Assembly (NCBI GenBank): GCA_002369195.1
Contig: DFEW01000017.1
Span: forward strand, 8,291-20,628
DNA length: 12,338 bases
Direction: 5' to 3'
Source: Christensenella sp. UBA3792
GTDB lineage: Bacteria; Bacillota; Clostridia; Christensenellales; CAG-138
Under the pieces are notes generated by a model. That model did no database searches, was not told the origin of the DNA, and saw only the letters and a list, made by a program, of their open reading frames with translations. Positions 1 to 7,169 of this stretch are shown in pieces. Made by a program: the position numbers and the translations under genes. Each line of letters begins with the position of its first letter. Position 1 is the stretch's first letter.

Positions 1-605
1 GTGAAGCCGAGGTTGTCCTCGTCCGTCTTGCCGCACAGTCCGTCGCTCGGAACCTTGTGCACGAACATGTCGGGCAGACCGAGGTATGTGCCGAGCTCCT
101 TGACCTCCGCGACCGTCAGCTTGCCGAGCGGGCAGACGTCGCCGACCGAATCGCCGTAGCGCGTCGAGTACCCGACCCAGTCCTCGCTGAGGTTGCAGGT
201 GTTGATCACGCGGCCGTTGTAGGACTGCGAGACCGCATAGAGCGTGCTCATGCGAAGCCGCGGCGCAAGGTTGATGTACGACTGCTCGGAGAGCTCGACG
301 CCAGCCGCCTTCGCCGCGTTGACGACGCCGTTGTACGCATCCTTGATGTTGACCACGTACGAGCGGATGCCGAGGTGCTTCACGAGCGCTTCGGATACAT
401 CGATGTCGTACTGATCGCCGTTCGGCATCAGCACGCCGATGACGCGGTCTTTGCCGAGCGCCGCGACGCACAGCGCCGCCGTGACAGAGCTGTCCTTGCC
501 GCCGGAAATGCCGATGACCGCGTTGCAGCCGGGGCCGTTGTCCGCAAACCACCGGTTGAGCCAGTTGACCAGATCTTCCTTGACTTGTTTGACGTCGAAT
601 GCCAT
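1..605 (-). CDS. nadE: NH3-dependent NAD+ synthetase, C-terminus cut by window edge
   Basis: Catalyses the ATP-dependent amidation of deamido-NAD to NAD, the last step of NAD synthesis, in the cytoplasm. The visible 201 residues start directly with the synthetase fold, with no glutaminase domain, so this is the short, ammonia-using (or partner-fed) form, usually about 250-280 residues. The ATP-pyrophosphatase P-loop SGGKDSS is at residues 34-40. The family motif GYSTRYGDSVGD is at 145-156 and is preceded by NTCNLSEDW. Near the edge, KVPSDGLCGKTDEDNLG matches the conserved C-terminal loop. The ATG at 603-605 has AAGGAGG at 611-617, five bases upstream, and this site overlaps the TAA stop of pheT. 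It is therefore the third gene of the pheS-pheT operon and probably translationally coupled. The family call is very secure; the missing C-terminus lies outside the window. Confidence 0.95.
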   Translation of the reverse strand, partial: MAFDVKQVKEDLVNWLNRWFADNGPGCNAVIGISGGKDSSVTAALCVAALGKDRVIGVLMPNGDQYDIDVSEALVKHLGIRSYVVNIKDAYNGVVNAAKAAGVELSEQSYINLAPRLRMSTLYAVSQSYNGRVINTCNLSEDWVGYSTRYGDSVGDVCPLGKLTVAEVKELGTYLGLPDMFVHKVPSDGLCGKTDEDNLGF

Positions 606-615
606 AGGTGCCTCC

Positions 616-2976
616 TTATGCGCGAAGTCGGATATTCTGTTGTGCGAGGACGGAAAGGATGCGGTCGATATACGCCTGCACCTCCGCCTTGGAAAGCGTC
701 TTGACCGGCGAAACGAACGAGAGCCGGATCGTCATGCTCTTGCCCTCCGCCTCGTAGAGATCGACGAGCGAGATGTTCGCGAGCGTCTCGTCGCGGTCCG
801 CATAGAACGGACGCACGACGTCCGCAAACGTCACGTCCTTGTCGAGCACGAACGACAGGTCGATGTCGATGCCCGGGAAGCGGGACGGCTCGCGGTAGCG
901 AATGTCGCTGCCTTCGATCTCGGCGAGCGTGTCGAGGTCGATCTCGATCGTCACGAGCGCCGCCTTCTTATCGATTTGCGCCGCGATCTCCGGATGCACG
1001 GTCGACATTGTACCGACCGTCTTTCCGCACAGCACGATGCGCGCGGTGTTCGCCGGATGTTCCCACGCGTTGATCGGCGCGACGCGCTCGAACGCGGGCT
1101 GCGCCCTGCGCAGGTTCGAAAGGATCGACGCGATCATGTCGCGCGCGCCGAGGAACACGGTGCGTTCCTTCTCGTGCGAGAGCAGCGCGATGCCGAGCGT
1201 TCTGCGCTCGTTGCAGGTGCGATCCGCCTTGAGCCCCTTCACGGTGCGTCCGATCTCGAATACGCCGAACGCGGGCGCGTAGAAGCGGTTCTCCTTCAAA
1301 ACCGGCAGGAGCGTGTGCATCATCGCCGTGCGCAGCACCGTCGTGTCCGGATTCATGCCGTTCAGCAGCTTGACGTTCTCGGGCAGCGGGATCTTGAGAT
1401 CGTTGAGCTTTTTCGCGTCGCACCACAGGTACGTATGCACCTCGTGCAGACCGAAGCGCTTGACGAGCGCATCCTTGATCGCGGCTTCGTCCGCCTTGGT
1501 GCGCAGCGGCTGCACGGGACGCAGCGCGCTCATCGTCGTCTCGATGCTGAAGTTGTCGTAGCCGTAGATGCGCGTGATCTCCTCGATGACGTCGGCGGGG
1601 ATCGTCACGTCCTTGGTGGCGCGCCACGACGGAACGGTCACGTCGAACGACTCGCCTTCCTGCCGCACGTTGAAGCCGAGGCGCACGAGCGTCTCGTTGA
1701 TCTGCGCGTCGGAAATATCGATGCCGGTGTAGCGGTCGACGAACGCCTTGTCGAAGTGCAGGTCGATCACCGGATAGCGGTAGTTGTAGCGATCGGTGTA
1801 GCGCGTCGCGACGACGGCGCCGCTGTCGATCTCGGACAGCAGCTGAATGAATCTGGACGCCGCGGTCTTGCAAAGCTCGGGGTCGAGCGTCTTTTCGTAG
1901 CGCATGCTCGCGTCGGTTCTCAGTCCGATCCTGCCGGAGGTCTTGCGCACCGAAACCGCCGAGAACGTCGCGCATTCGAGCGTGACCGAATCCGTGTCGG
2001 ACACGATTTCGCTGTTCTCGCCGCCCATGACGCCCGCGACCGCGACCGGCTGACCGTCGGACGTGATCATCAGCGTTTCGGGATCGATCCTGCGCTCCGT
2101 GCCGTCGAGCGTCTTAAACGCGAACGTCTGCGGGAAGCGCTGTACGCCGATCGTGCCGACCCTGCGCGAGTCGAACGCATGCGTCGGCTGACCCAGTTCG
2201 AGCATGATGTAGTTGGTGAGGTCGGCGAGCAGCGAGATCGCGCGCATGCCGCAGTAATAGAGGCGGATCTGCATGTCGATCGGGCTGACCGTCTTTGTGA
2301 TGTGATCGGCGCGGATCGCCGAATAGCGATAGCACAGCTCCGGATCGATGTCGCCGAGCGGCACCGGATCGAGCGCATCGTATGCCGAAAGGTCGGCAAG
2401 CGCCATCGGCTTTAAGGGGCGCTTCGCGATCGCCGCAAACTCGCGCGCGATGCCGTAGTGTCCCCACAGGTCGGGGCGGTTCGTCAGCGACTTGTTGTCC
2501 ACCTCGAACACGACGTCGTCAAAATGCCACAGTTCCTTGACCGGCTTGCCGAGCGGCGCGTCTGCGGGCAGTTCCAAAAGCCCGCTTGAGGAGTCCGCAA
2601 TGCCGAGCTCCGCCGCCGAGCAGCACATGCCGCGCGAGACGACGCCCGCGATCGTGGCTTCGCCGATCGTCATGCCCTTGACCGACGCGCCGAACGGCGC
2701 AAATGTCACGCGCATGCCCACGCGCACGTTTGCCGCGCCGCAAACGCATTTGTCGGTCCGGTTGCCGAGGTCGAGCTCCAGTAGGTGCAGCTTTTTCGAG
2801 TTGGGATGCTCGTCGATCTTCGTAATCTCTGCGACGACGACGCCGTCGATTTCGGTGCCGAGGCGGTAGACCTCCTCCACCTCCGCGGTGGACAGCGTGA
2901 AGCGGTGGATCAGCTCCTCCCGGTCGAGACCGGACAGGTCAACGTAATCGTTGATCCAATTCATGGAAACTTTCAT
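616..2976 (-). CDS. pheT: Phenylalanine--tRNA ligase beta subunit
   Basis: Beta chain of the alpha2-beta2 PheRS that charges tRNA-Phe; it carries tRNA binding and the editing site that removes mischarged Tyr. At 786 residues it has the usual length for bacteria. Domain order: N-terminal B1 (1-39), EMAP-like tRNA-binding domain (about 40-150), B3/4 editing domain (about 205-375, with LTNYIMLELGQPTHAFD at 253-269 and GVMGGENSEI from 315), B5 domain (about 400-475), catalytic-like core (about 480-685), and ferredoxin-fold anticodon-binding domain (697-786, beginning SRFPGIDIDLSFVLD). The ATG at 2974-2976 has AAGGAGG at 2984-2990, seven bases upstream, and the last bases of the pheS stop codon lie within that site. 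It is co-transcribed with pheS under the T-box leader. No domain looks truncated. Confidence 0.98.
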   Translation of the reverse strand: MKVSMNWINDYVDLSGLDREELIHRFTLSTAEVEEVYRLGTEIDGVVVAEITKIDEHPNSKKLHLLELDLGNRTDKCVCGAANVRVGMRVTFAPFGASVKGMTIGEATIAGVVSRGMCCSAAELGIADSSSGLLELPADAPLGKPVKELWHFDDVVFEVDNKSLTNRPDLWGHYGIAREFAAIAKRPLKPMALADLSAYDALDPVPLGDIDPELCYRYSAIRADHITKTVSPIDMQIRLYYCGMRAISLLADLTNYIMLELGQPTHAFDSRRVGTIGVQRFPQTFAFKTLDGTERRIDPETLMITSDGQPVAVAGVMGGENSEIVSDTDSVTLECATFSAVSVRKTSGRIGLRTDASMRYEKTLDPELCKTAASRFIQLLSEIDSGAVVATRYTDRYNYRYPVIDLHFDKAFVDRYTGIDISDAQINETLVRLGFNVRQEGESFDVTVPSWRATKDVTIPADVIEEITRIYGYDNFSIETTMSALRPVQPLRTKADEAAIKDALVKRFGLHEVHTYLWCDAKKLNDLKIPLPENVKLLNGMNPDTTVLRTAMMHTLLPVLKENRFYAPAFGVFEIGRTVKGLKADRTCNERRTLGIALLSHEKERTVFLGARDMIASILSNLRRAQPAFERVAPINAWEHPANTARIVLCGKTVGTMSTVHPEIAAQIDKKAALVTIEIDLDTLAEIEGSDIRYREPSRFPGIDIDLSFVLDKDVTFADVVRPFYADRDETLANISLVDLYEAEGKSMTIRLSFVSPVKTLSKAEVQAYIDRILSVLAQQNIRLRA

Positions 2977-2988
2977 GGCTTTTCCTCC

Positions 2989-4014
2989 TTACTTCACAAA
3001 CTGGTCGAGGGACTTGAGGTTGCCGCTGTTCAGATCGCGGATGTCCTTGATCCCGTACTTCATCATGGCAAGGCGCGTAAGGCCGAGGCCGAACGCGAAG
3101 CCCGTGTACTTGTCGGTGTCGATGCCGCCGGCTTTCAGCACGTTCGGATGGATCATGCCGCAGGGGCACAGTTCCAGCCAGCCGCTGTTCTTGCACGAAG
3201 GACAGCCCTCGCCGCCGCAAATCAGGCAGGAGATGTCGAGCTCGAAGCCCGGTTCGACGAACGGGAAGAAGCCCGGACGAAGGCGCACCTTGATGTCGCG
3301 CTGGAAGACCTCCGAAAGCATCGTCTTCATGAAATAGATCAGGTTCGAGATCGAGATGTTCTCGTCGATCATGATGCCCTCCATCTGGAAGAACGTGTTC
3401 TCGTGGCATGCGTCGGTGCTTTCGTTGCGGAAGCATCTGCCCGGGAAGATCGCGCGAAGCGGCGCGCCGTACTTGCGCATGATCGCGTTCTGCGCGGCGG
3501 ACGTATGCGTCTTCAGAAGCTGCCCGTTGTCGAGATAGTACGTGTCCTGCATGTCGCGCGCCGGATGGTGCTTGGGAATGTTCAGCGCTTCGAAGCAGTG
3601 GTAGTCATCGACGATCTCGTCGTAGTCCTCGATCGTGAAGCCCATCGATGCGAAGATCTGTTCGACCTCGCGCTGTACGAGCGTGATCGGATGATAGCTG
3701 CCCTGTTCGAGCGTGCTCGGCAGGGTCAGATCGTACCGTTCGGTCGCCGCGATCCGCATCTCCAGCTCGCGCGCATGCGCTTCCTCGATGCGGCGCTTGA
3801 TGCTGTTTTCGACCTCTTCCTTGAGCGCGTTGACCTTCGCGCCGTACTCCTTGCGCATCGACGGCTCGATCGCGCCCATGTTCTTCAAAAGTCCCGTGAT
3901 CTCGCCCTTCTTGCCGAGATACCGGACGCGCAGCTCCTCGAACGCGTCCGCGGCGTTCGCCTGCTGCAGTTTTTCATAGAACTGCTCGCGCAGTTCCTGC
4001 ATTGTCATTCCCAT
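2989..4014 (-). CDS. pheS: Phenylalanine--tRNA ligase alpha subunit
   Basis: Catalytic chain of PheRS (class II, subclass IIc), forming Phe-AMP and transferring Phe to tRNA-Phe. 341 residues, typical. An N-terminal coiled coil (about 1-90) binds tRNA and is followed by the catalytic domain. Motif 2 is FRNE (195-198) with H204 and FFQMEG (208-213); motif 3 is GLGLTRLAM (309-317). GFAFG at 305-309 holds the residue (A307) that aligns with the Phe-pocket alanine known from E. coli PheS. A zinc-ribbon-like insert CLICGGEGCPSC (263-274) is followed by two more cysteines (C283, C285). Three in-frame ATGs occur in the first five codons; the first, at 4012-4014, has AAGGAGG at 4020-4026 with ideal five-base spacing and is preferred. 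First gene of the operon, directly behind the T-box terminator. Confidence 0.98.
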   Translation of the reverse strand: MGMTMQELREQFYEKLQQANAADAFEELRVRYLGKKGEITGLLKNMGAIEPSMRKEYGAKVNALKEEVENSIKRRIEEAHARELEMRIAATERYDLTLPSTLEQGSYHPITLVQREVEQIFASMGFTIEDYDEIVDDYHCFEALNIPKHHPARDMQDTYYLDNGQLLKTHTSAAQNAIMRKYGAPLRAIFPGRCFRNESTDACHENTFFQMEGIMIDENISISNLIYFMKTMLSEVFQRDIKVRLRPGFFPFVEPGFELDISCLICGGEGCPSCKNSGWLELCPCGMIHPNVLKAGGIDTDKYTGFAFGLGLTRLAMMKYGIKDIRDLNSGNLKSLDQFVK

Positions 4015-4026
4015 AGTTGCCTCCTT

Positions 4027-4063
4027 AGAAAAAGTAAAGTCCCATGCAACGCATGCATGGGAC
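4027..4063 (-). terminator. T-box regulated intrinsic terminator ahead of pheS
   Basis: On the minus strand GTCCCATGCA and TGCATGGGAC form a ten-pair stem (4039-4063, five-base loop) followed by a T-rich tract (TTTACTTTTTC). The 5' arm follows the T-box core directly, so pairing of the T-box with tRNA-Phe would favour the competing antiterminator, as known for this class. It ends a few bases before the pheS Shine-Dalgarno. Confidence 0.92.
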
Positions 4064-4255
4064 GAAAAGTTTCCGCGGTACCACCCAAGTTAAGAGCAAA
4101 CGCTCTTCTCTCTTTTCCCCGATAACGCGAGGACGCGCCGCGAATGCGGATGCTCCGGTGCTGAACCTTCCCGTCCGTGCCCTGTTCCCCCGCTTTCAGC
4201 CGCGGCAGGGGCTCTCTTTCACTGCGTTCGGACGGTACCTGACACCTTCAACGCG
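4027..4255 (-). ncRNA. T-box riboswitch leader, specifier UUC (tRNA-Phe)
   Basis: Leader RNA that senses uncharged tRNA-Phe and allows read-through into pheS-pheT-nadE. The canonical T-box core GGGTGGTACCGCGG lies at 4073-4086 on the minus strand; its TGGT pairs with the tRNA ACCA end. Stem I spans about 4157-4246: GGTG (4243-4246) pairs with CACC (4157-4160), and CCGTCCG (4229-4235) pairs with CGGACGG (4171-4177). An AGTGA/AGAG-rich internal bulge lies within it. The specifier triplet TTC, at 4163-4165, sits at the 3' side of stem I and is followed by A. It matches the Phe codon and the downstream genes. The start of the RNA, about 4255, is inferred from the promoter. The 3' end is the terminator hairpin described separately. 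Confidence 0.95.
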
Positions 4256-4261
4256 ATGTTT

Positions 4262-4290
4262 ATTGTATCGCAAACGCGGCGGGATGTCAA
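4262..4290 (-). promoter_or_regulatory. Sigma-A type promoter of the pheS-pheT-nadE operon
   Basis: A consensus -35 TTGACA (4285-4290) and a near-consensus -10 TACAAT (4262-4267) are separated by exactly 17 bases on the minus strand. Transcription should start near 4255, giving a T-box leader of about 230 bases. The spacer is the 3' arm of a 13-bp inverted repeat whose loop begins with the -35 box, so the promoter overlaps a hairpin-forming sequence. Confidence 0.88.
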
Positions 4291-4316
4291 TCGCAACTTT
4301 CGCTCCCGCCGCGTTT
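4272..4316. terminator. 13-bp perfect inverted repeat, probable terminator overlapping the pheS promoter
   Basis: AAACGCGGCGGGA (4272-4284) is the exact reverse complement of TCCCGCCGCGTTT (4304-4316), with a 19-base loop. It lies eight bases past the stop codon of the esterase gene, so on the minus strand it is the natural place for that gene's transcript to end. However, the better T tract (six Ts, 4314-4319) follows it on the plus strand; on the minus strand only TTTGCG follows. It may be bidirectional, or mainly stop antisense transcription. That it forms a hairpin is plain from the sequence; its function is inferred. Confidence 0.7.
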
Positions 4317-4324
4317 TTTCGCCG

Positions 4325-6094
4325 TCAATTCTGCGGCCAGCCCGCCATGCGGTCGAGAACGGCGAACAGGGCGAGCGTCTGCTCGTCGCGCATTTCCGTC
4401 GTCTGTCCGAACTCCATGTATCGCGTGCCGTCGCCCTTCTCCCACGCGGTCAGTCCTTCGCCGTTCGGATCGCCGGTTTTGAGGAAGTTCAGCACGTACC
4501 GCATCATCGCGTCGGACAGCGCGCGGTCGGTCTCGTCGAACAGCTTCGAGCCGTTCGGAATGTTGCCGTACAGATAGATCAGCTCGCCGGAATGCCACGC
4601 GTTCAGGCGACCGTTCTGCTTGCTGAAATAGTACTCGTAGGCGGGAATGCCGTTCTCGTCAGCGAGCCGCGCAAGGCAGAAGTGCGGATAATCGAAGAAG
4701 ATCGCGCCGTAGATGCGCGCCCAGTACGCATCCGCCTCCGCGTCCGTCGTCGGGGCATAGATCTTGAGCACCTCATCGGCGTACGACTTGAAGTACGCGC
4801 GCACCTTGCCTTCGTAGGTTTTGAGGTTCGCGCGGCCGAAGAGGATGAACGGACCGCTCTCCTCGGAATTGTAGCCGTGCAGGATCGCTTCCTCGTTGTG
4901 TACGCCGCTGCGGTATGATTCGTACGGCGTTTCGGTCAGCGCATAGCCGTCGACGGTCATGTAATGCTGGGTGTACGCCTCGTTCACAAGCGTCTTTGCG
5001 TCGATCCTGCGAAGCTCTGCGCCGGTCGATGCGCCGTAGCGCGCCAGCAGTTCCTTGCCGGACGCGATCGCGTCGCTGAAGCTACGGAACGAATGCGGTG
5101 GTTCAATCGATGCGACCGTCGAGCTTTCGAGGATCGCGCGGCGGAACAGTCCCTTCGCAAGCGGCGAAGTGCAGATCGCGCTGACGCTTGCCGCGCCTGC
5201 GGACTCGCCCGCAATCGTCACATTGTCCGGATCGCCGCCGAACGCCGCGACGTTCTCCTGCACCCATTCAAGCGCCTTGATCTGATCCAAAAGCCCGTAG
5301 TTGCCCGTCGTGCCGTACGCCGACTCCGCCTTGAGGTCCTCGGTCGCGAGGTAGCCGAAGATGCCGAGCCGGTAGCCGAGATTGACCACGACGACGCCGC
5401 GCTTGGCATAGCCGGTGCCCGCATAATCGCCGTACCACGGCTGTCCGGTCTGCAGCGTGCCGCCGTGAATGTAGACCAGAACCGGCAGGTCCTTCACATC
5501 GCCCTTCGGCTTCCACACGTTCACGTACAGCCCGTCCTCGGAGACCGGCGCAAGGTAGTTGTCCGCGGTCGAAACGTGATAGTCATGGTAGCCGATGATC
5601 TGCTTGAGACTCGAATAGATCGGCACCTCGGTCGGCTGCATGCACATCGGAGCGAAGTGATCGCAGTCGCGCACGCCGCTCCACGGCTCCGGGTCCTGCG
5701 GCTCGCGCCAGCGCAGCTCGCCCACCGGCGGCTGTGCGTACGGAATGCCTGCGTAGAGCTCGACCGCGCCGTCGCCGATCACGACGCCGCGCACATCGCC
5801 GTCATGCAGATGCACCGTCTCGGTATAGACCGGCGTTTTGCCCTCATATGCCGGAACCGCCTTGGTCGGCGGCCACGTCAGGAACACGATCCCGACAAAC
5901 GCCGCAAGGAACCCGATCCAGCCGAGCGCCTTCCAATACCACTTGCCGCCGTGCAGCACCTTAATGAACAGCACGACGAAGCCGATCGCCGCCGCGATCA
6001 GCAGAATAAACCCGAGAATCGTATTCTTGTTGAGCTCCAAAACCGCGAGCATCAGCAGGAAGAGAATCAATGCAACGATACCGAACGCAATCAT
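4325..6094 (-). CDS. Membrane-anchored type-B carboxylesterase (alpha/beta hydrolase)
   Basis: Serine esterase of the carboxylesterase type-B / para-nitrobenzyl esterase family, hydrolysing carboxylic esters; the natural substrate cannot be read from sequence. 589 residues. The nucleophile elbow GESAGA places the serine at S298; the oxyanion-hole motif HGG is at 210-212; the acid is E411 or E412 in GYNSEESGPF; the histidine is H501 in NAWHSGEL. AGIPYAQPPVGELRW (115-129) and EDGLYVNVW (186-194) are further family signatures. Unusually, the first 75 residues form three hydrophobic segments (about 2-20, 25-46, 56-74), so the enzyme is probably tethered to the membrane with its catalytic domain outside. 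The ATG at 6092-6094 has AGGAGGG at 6098-6104. It has its own promoter and stands between the phe operon and the PrsW gene as a single-gene unit. Confidence 0.93.
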   Translation of the reverse strand: MIAFGIVALILFLLMLAVLELNKNTILGFILLIAAAIGFVVLFIKVLHGGKWYWKALGWIGFLAAFVGIVFLTWPPTKAVPAYEGKTPVYTETVHLHDGDVRGVVIGDGAVELYAGIPYAQPPVGELRWREPQDPEPWSGVRDCDHFAPMCMQPTEVPIYSSLKQIIGYHDYHVSTADNYLAPVSEDGLYVNVWKPKGDVKDLPVLVYIHGGTLQTGQPWYGDYAGTGYAKRGVVVVNLGYRLGIFGYLATEDLKAESAYGTTGNYGLLDQIKALEWVQENVAAFGGDPDNVTIAGESAGAASVSAICTSPLAKGLFRRAILESSTVASIEPPHSFRSFSDAIASGKELLARYGASTGAELRRIDAKTLVNEAYTQHYMTVDGYALTETPYESYRSGVHNEEAILHGYNSEESGPFILFGRANLKTYEGKVRAYFKSYADEVLKIYAPTTDAEADAYWARIYGAIFFDYPHFCLARLADENGIPAYEYYFSKQNGRLNAWHSGELIYLYGNIPNGSKLFDETDRALSDAMMRYVLNFLKTGDPNGEGLTAWEKGDGTRYMEFGQTTEMRDEQTLALFAVLDRMAGWPQN

Positions 6095-6117
6095 ATGCCC
6101 TCCTGTTCTTTCCGTTC

Positions 6118-6147
6118 ATTGTACTGCATGCACATTGCGCGCGTCAA
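6118..6147 (-). promoter_or_regulatory. Sigma-A type promoter of the carboxylesterase gene
   Basis: On the minus strand TTGACG (6142-6147) and TACAAT (6118-6123) are separated by 18 bases. The transcript would start near 6111, leaving a very short leader with the Shine-Dalgarno almost at its 5' end. No operator-like repeat is evident. Confidence 0.75.
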
Positions 6148-6180
6148 CCGCCGCGGCGCTATTGCGCGGTACAAAGCGAG

Positions 6181-6206
6181 GACCCCCGAAAGCACCTTCG
6201 GGAGTC
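6181..6206 (-). terminator. Hairpin downstream of the PrsW-like gene
   Basis: On the minus strand GACTCCCGAA pairs with TTTCGGGGGTC-type sequence over ten pairs (one G-T) around a six-base loop, eleven bases after the PrsW stop codon. The following T run is weak (CTCGCTTTG), so termination may be incomplete. It separates this gene from the esterase promoter. Confidence 0.65.
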
Positions 6207-6216
6207 CCATGCGCCC

Positions 6217-6990
6217 TTATTTTTTGTAGAGATCGAGCGGAGCGAGCATCTTTTCGGACTTGCTCCACTTGTGGATCCTGACCATCATCACGATCGTAAG
6301 CGCGATCATGCCGAGCATCGCGATCATGAACAGCACGAACGTGAAATCATTGAGCGAGACGAGGTCCGAAGCGAAGTCATACACGCCGTGCAGAAGGAAC
6401 GGAATGACGATCGCAAGCACATAGTATCCCTTCTTCCCGGTCGCCTTCGCTTCGGCAAAGAACAGGCCCATGAGCGCGCCGAACGTGAAATGGAACGGCG
6501 TGAGCGCGCGCACGACGGTCGTCAGCATGCCCGCTTCCGGATCGACATACAGCGCGTCCTCGAGGATCTGGAATCCGATGCCGACGATCGCGCCGCAAAG
6601 GACCGCGTCAAACCGGTTCTGAATCGTATCCCGTTTTTTCGAAACGACCGACACGCCGACGAACTTCAGAACCTCCTCGAGCAGCGCCGCCATCAGGAAC
6701 GCGTTGATCGCGGCGGACAGGATCTGCGTGCCCGCGGGAACCTTCGTGCCGCCTTCCGTCATTCCTTCCGGTCCCATCAGCAGCTTGGAAACGCCGCCGC
6801 CGATGATGTTGACGCCGAGTCCCACGAGGATCGGCGGTATGCAGGCGATCGCGCCGGCGAGCAGCATCAGCCACACGGCGCCCTTGGGGAACCTGCGTTC
6901 CTTCTTGTAGTGCAGCATCCAGAGAATCAGAGCAACCGAGATCGGCAGCGAAATGGCGATCCCGATCAGCATGTTGAGAATATTGGGCAT
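6217..6990 (-). CDS. PrsW-family intramembrane metalloprotease
   Basis: A polytopic membrane protein of the PrsW family (related to CPBP/Abi proteases); 257 residues with about seven to eight hydrophobic segments. The family's conserved metal-site motifs are present in order: EEVLKF (E105, E106, K109), GFQILEDALY with E144, HFTFGALMG with H167, and LLHGVYDF with H201 and D205. In Bacillus subtilis PrsW performs the first cleavage of an anti-sigma factor, but many homologues have no known substrate and no sigma or anti-sigma gene is visible here. The ATG at 6988-6990 is preceded by a moderate site AAAGGGGG (6997-7004). No convincing promoter is seen directly upstream; the inverted-repeat element 7019-7153 lies there. 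The gene might be read from upstream through that element. The cytoplasmic tail from about 238 is lysine-rich. Confidence 0.85.
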   Translation of the reverse strand: MPNILNMLIGIAISLPISVALILWMLHYKKERRFPKGAVWLMLLAGAIACIPPILVGLGVNIIGGGVSKLLMGPEGMTEGGTKVPAGTQILSAAINAFLMAALLEEVLKFVGVSVVSKKRDTIQNRFDAVLCGAIVGIGFQILEDALYVDPEAGMLTTVVRALTPFHFTFGALMGLFFAEAKATGKKGYYVLAIVIPFLLHGVYDFASDLVSLNDFTFVLFMIAMLGMIALTIVMMVRIHKWSKSEKMLAPLDLYKK

Positions 6991-7018
6991 ATGCGTCCCC
7001 CTTTATTTGAAATAGAAA

Positions 7019-7153
7019 GAAGGGGCTGTTAAAAGAGTCCTGTCATTGCGCGCGGTCGAGAGATCCGAGAACGTTCCGTCCGGAATATCTCAGATTTCGG
7101 TTCGCGATCCGCCCGATCGGAATGACAATTCGGACTTTTTTAACAGCCCCTTC
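7019..7153. repeat. 135-bp miniature inverted-repeat element (MITE-like) with nested termini
   Basis: The outer arms GAAGGGGCTGTTAAAA (7019-7034) and its exact reverse complement (7138-7153) extend to 22 bases with one mismatch (7019-7040 and 7132-7153). Just inside, TGTCATT (7041-7047) is mirrored by AATGACA (7121-7127). The core resembles the repeat that begins at 12243. There is no open frame for a transposase, and no target-site duplication is evident. Termini of this kind are known from non-autonomous transposable elements; assignment to an IS family is not possible by eye. It lies between the end of the upstream secreted-protein gene and the start of the PrsW gene. Folded RNA from either strand could act as a terminator or mRNA-end stabiliser. 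Confidence 0.75.
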
Positions 7154-7169
7154 ACGAATGGTTGCCTAT

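Noticed and set aside
439..2415. 658-codon open frame on the plus strand across pheT
   Set aside because: Antisense to pheT, rich in Arg/Asp/Val/Ala as expected from the complementary strand of GC-rich coding DNA; no recognisable domain.
2785..4125. 446-codon plus-strand frame across pheS and the T-box
   Set aside because: Shadow of pheS; its 3' end runs through the T-box core and terminator.
4964..6229. 421-codon plus-strand frame across the esterase
   Set aside because: Antisense shadow with low-complexity Arg/His-rich composition; the minus-strand frame has a complete catalytic triad.
6991..7030. TTAACA near the end of the inverted-repeat element as a -35 box for the PrsW gene
   Set aside because: No acceptable -10 hexamer at 16-18 bases spacing.
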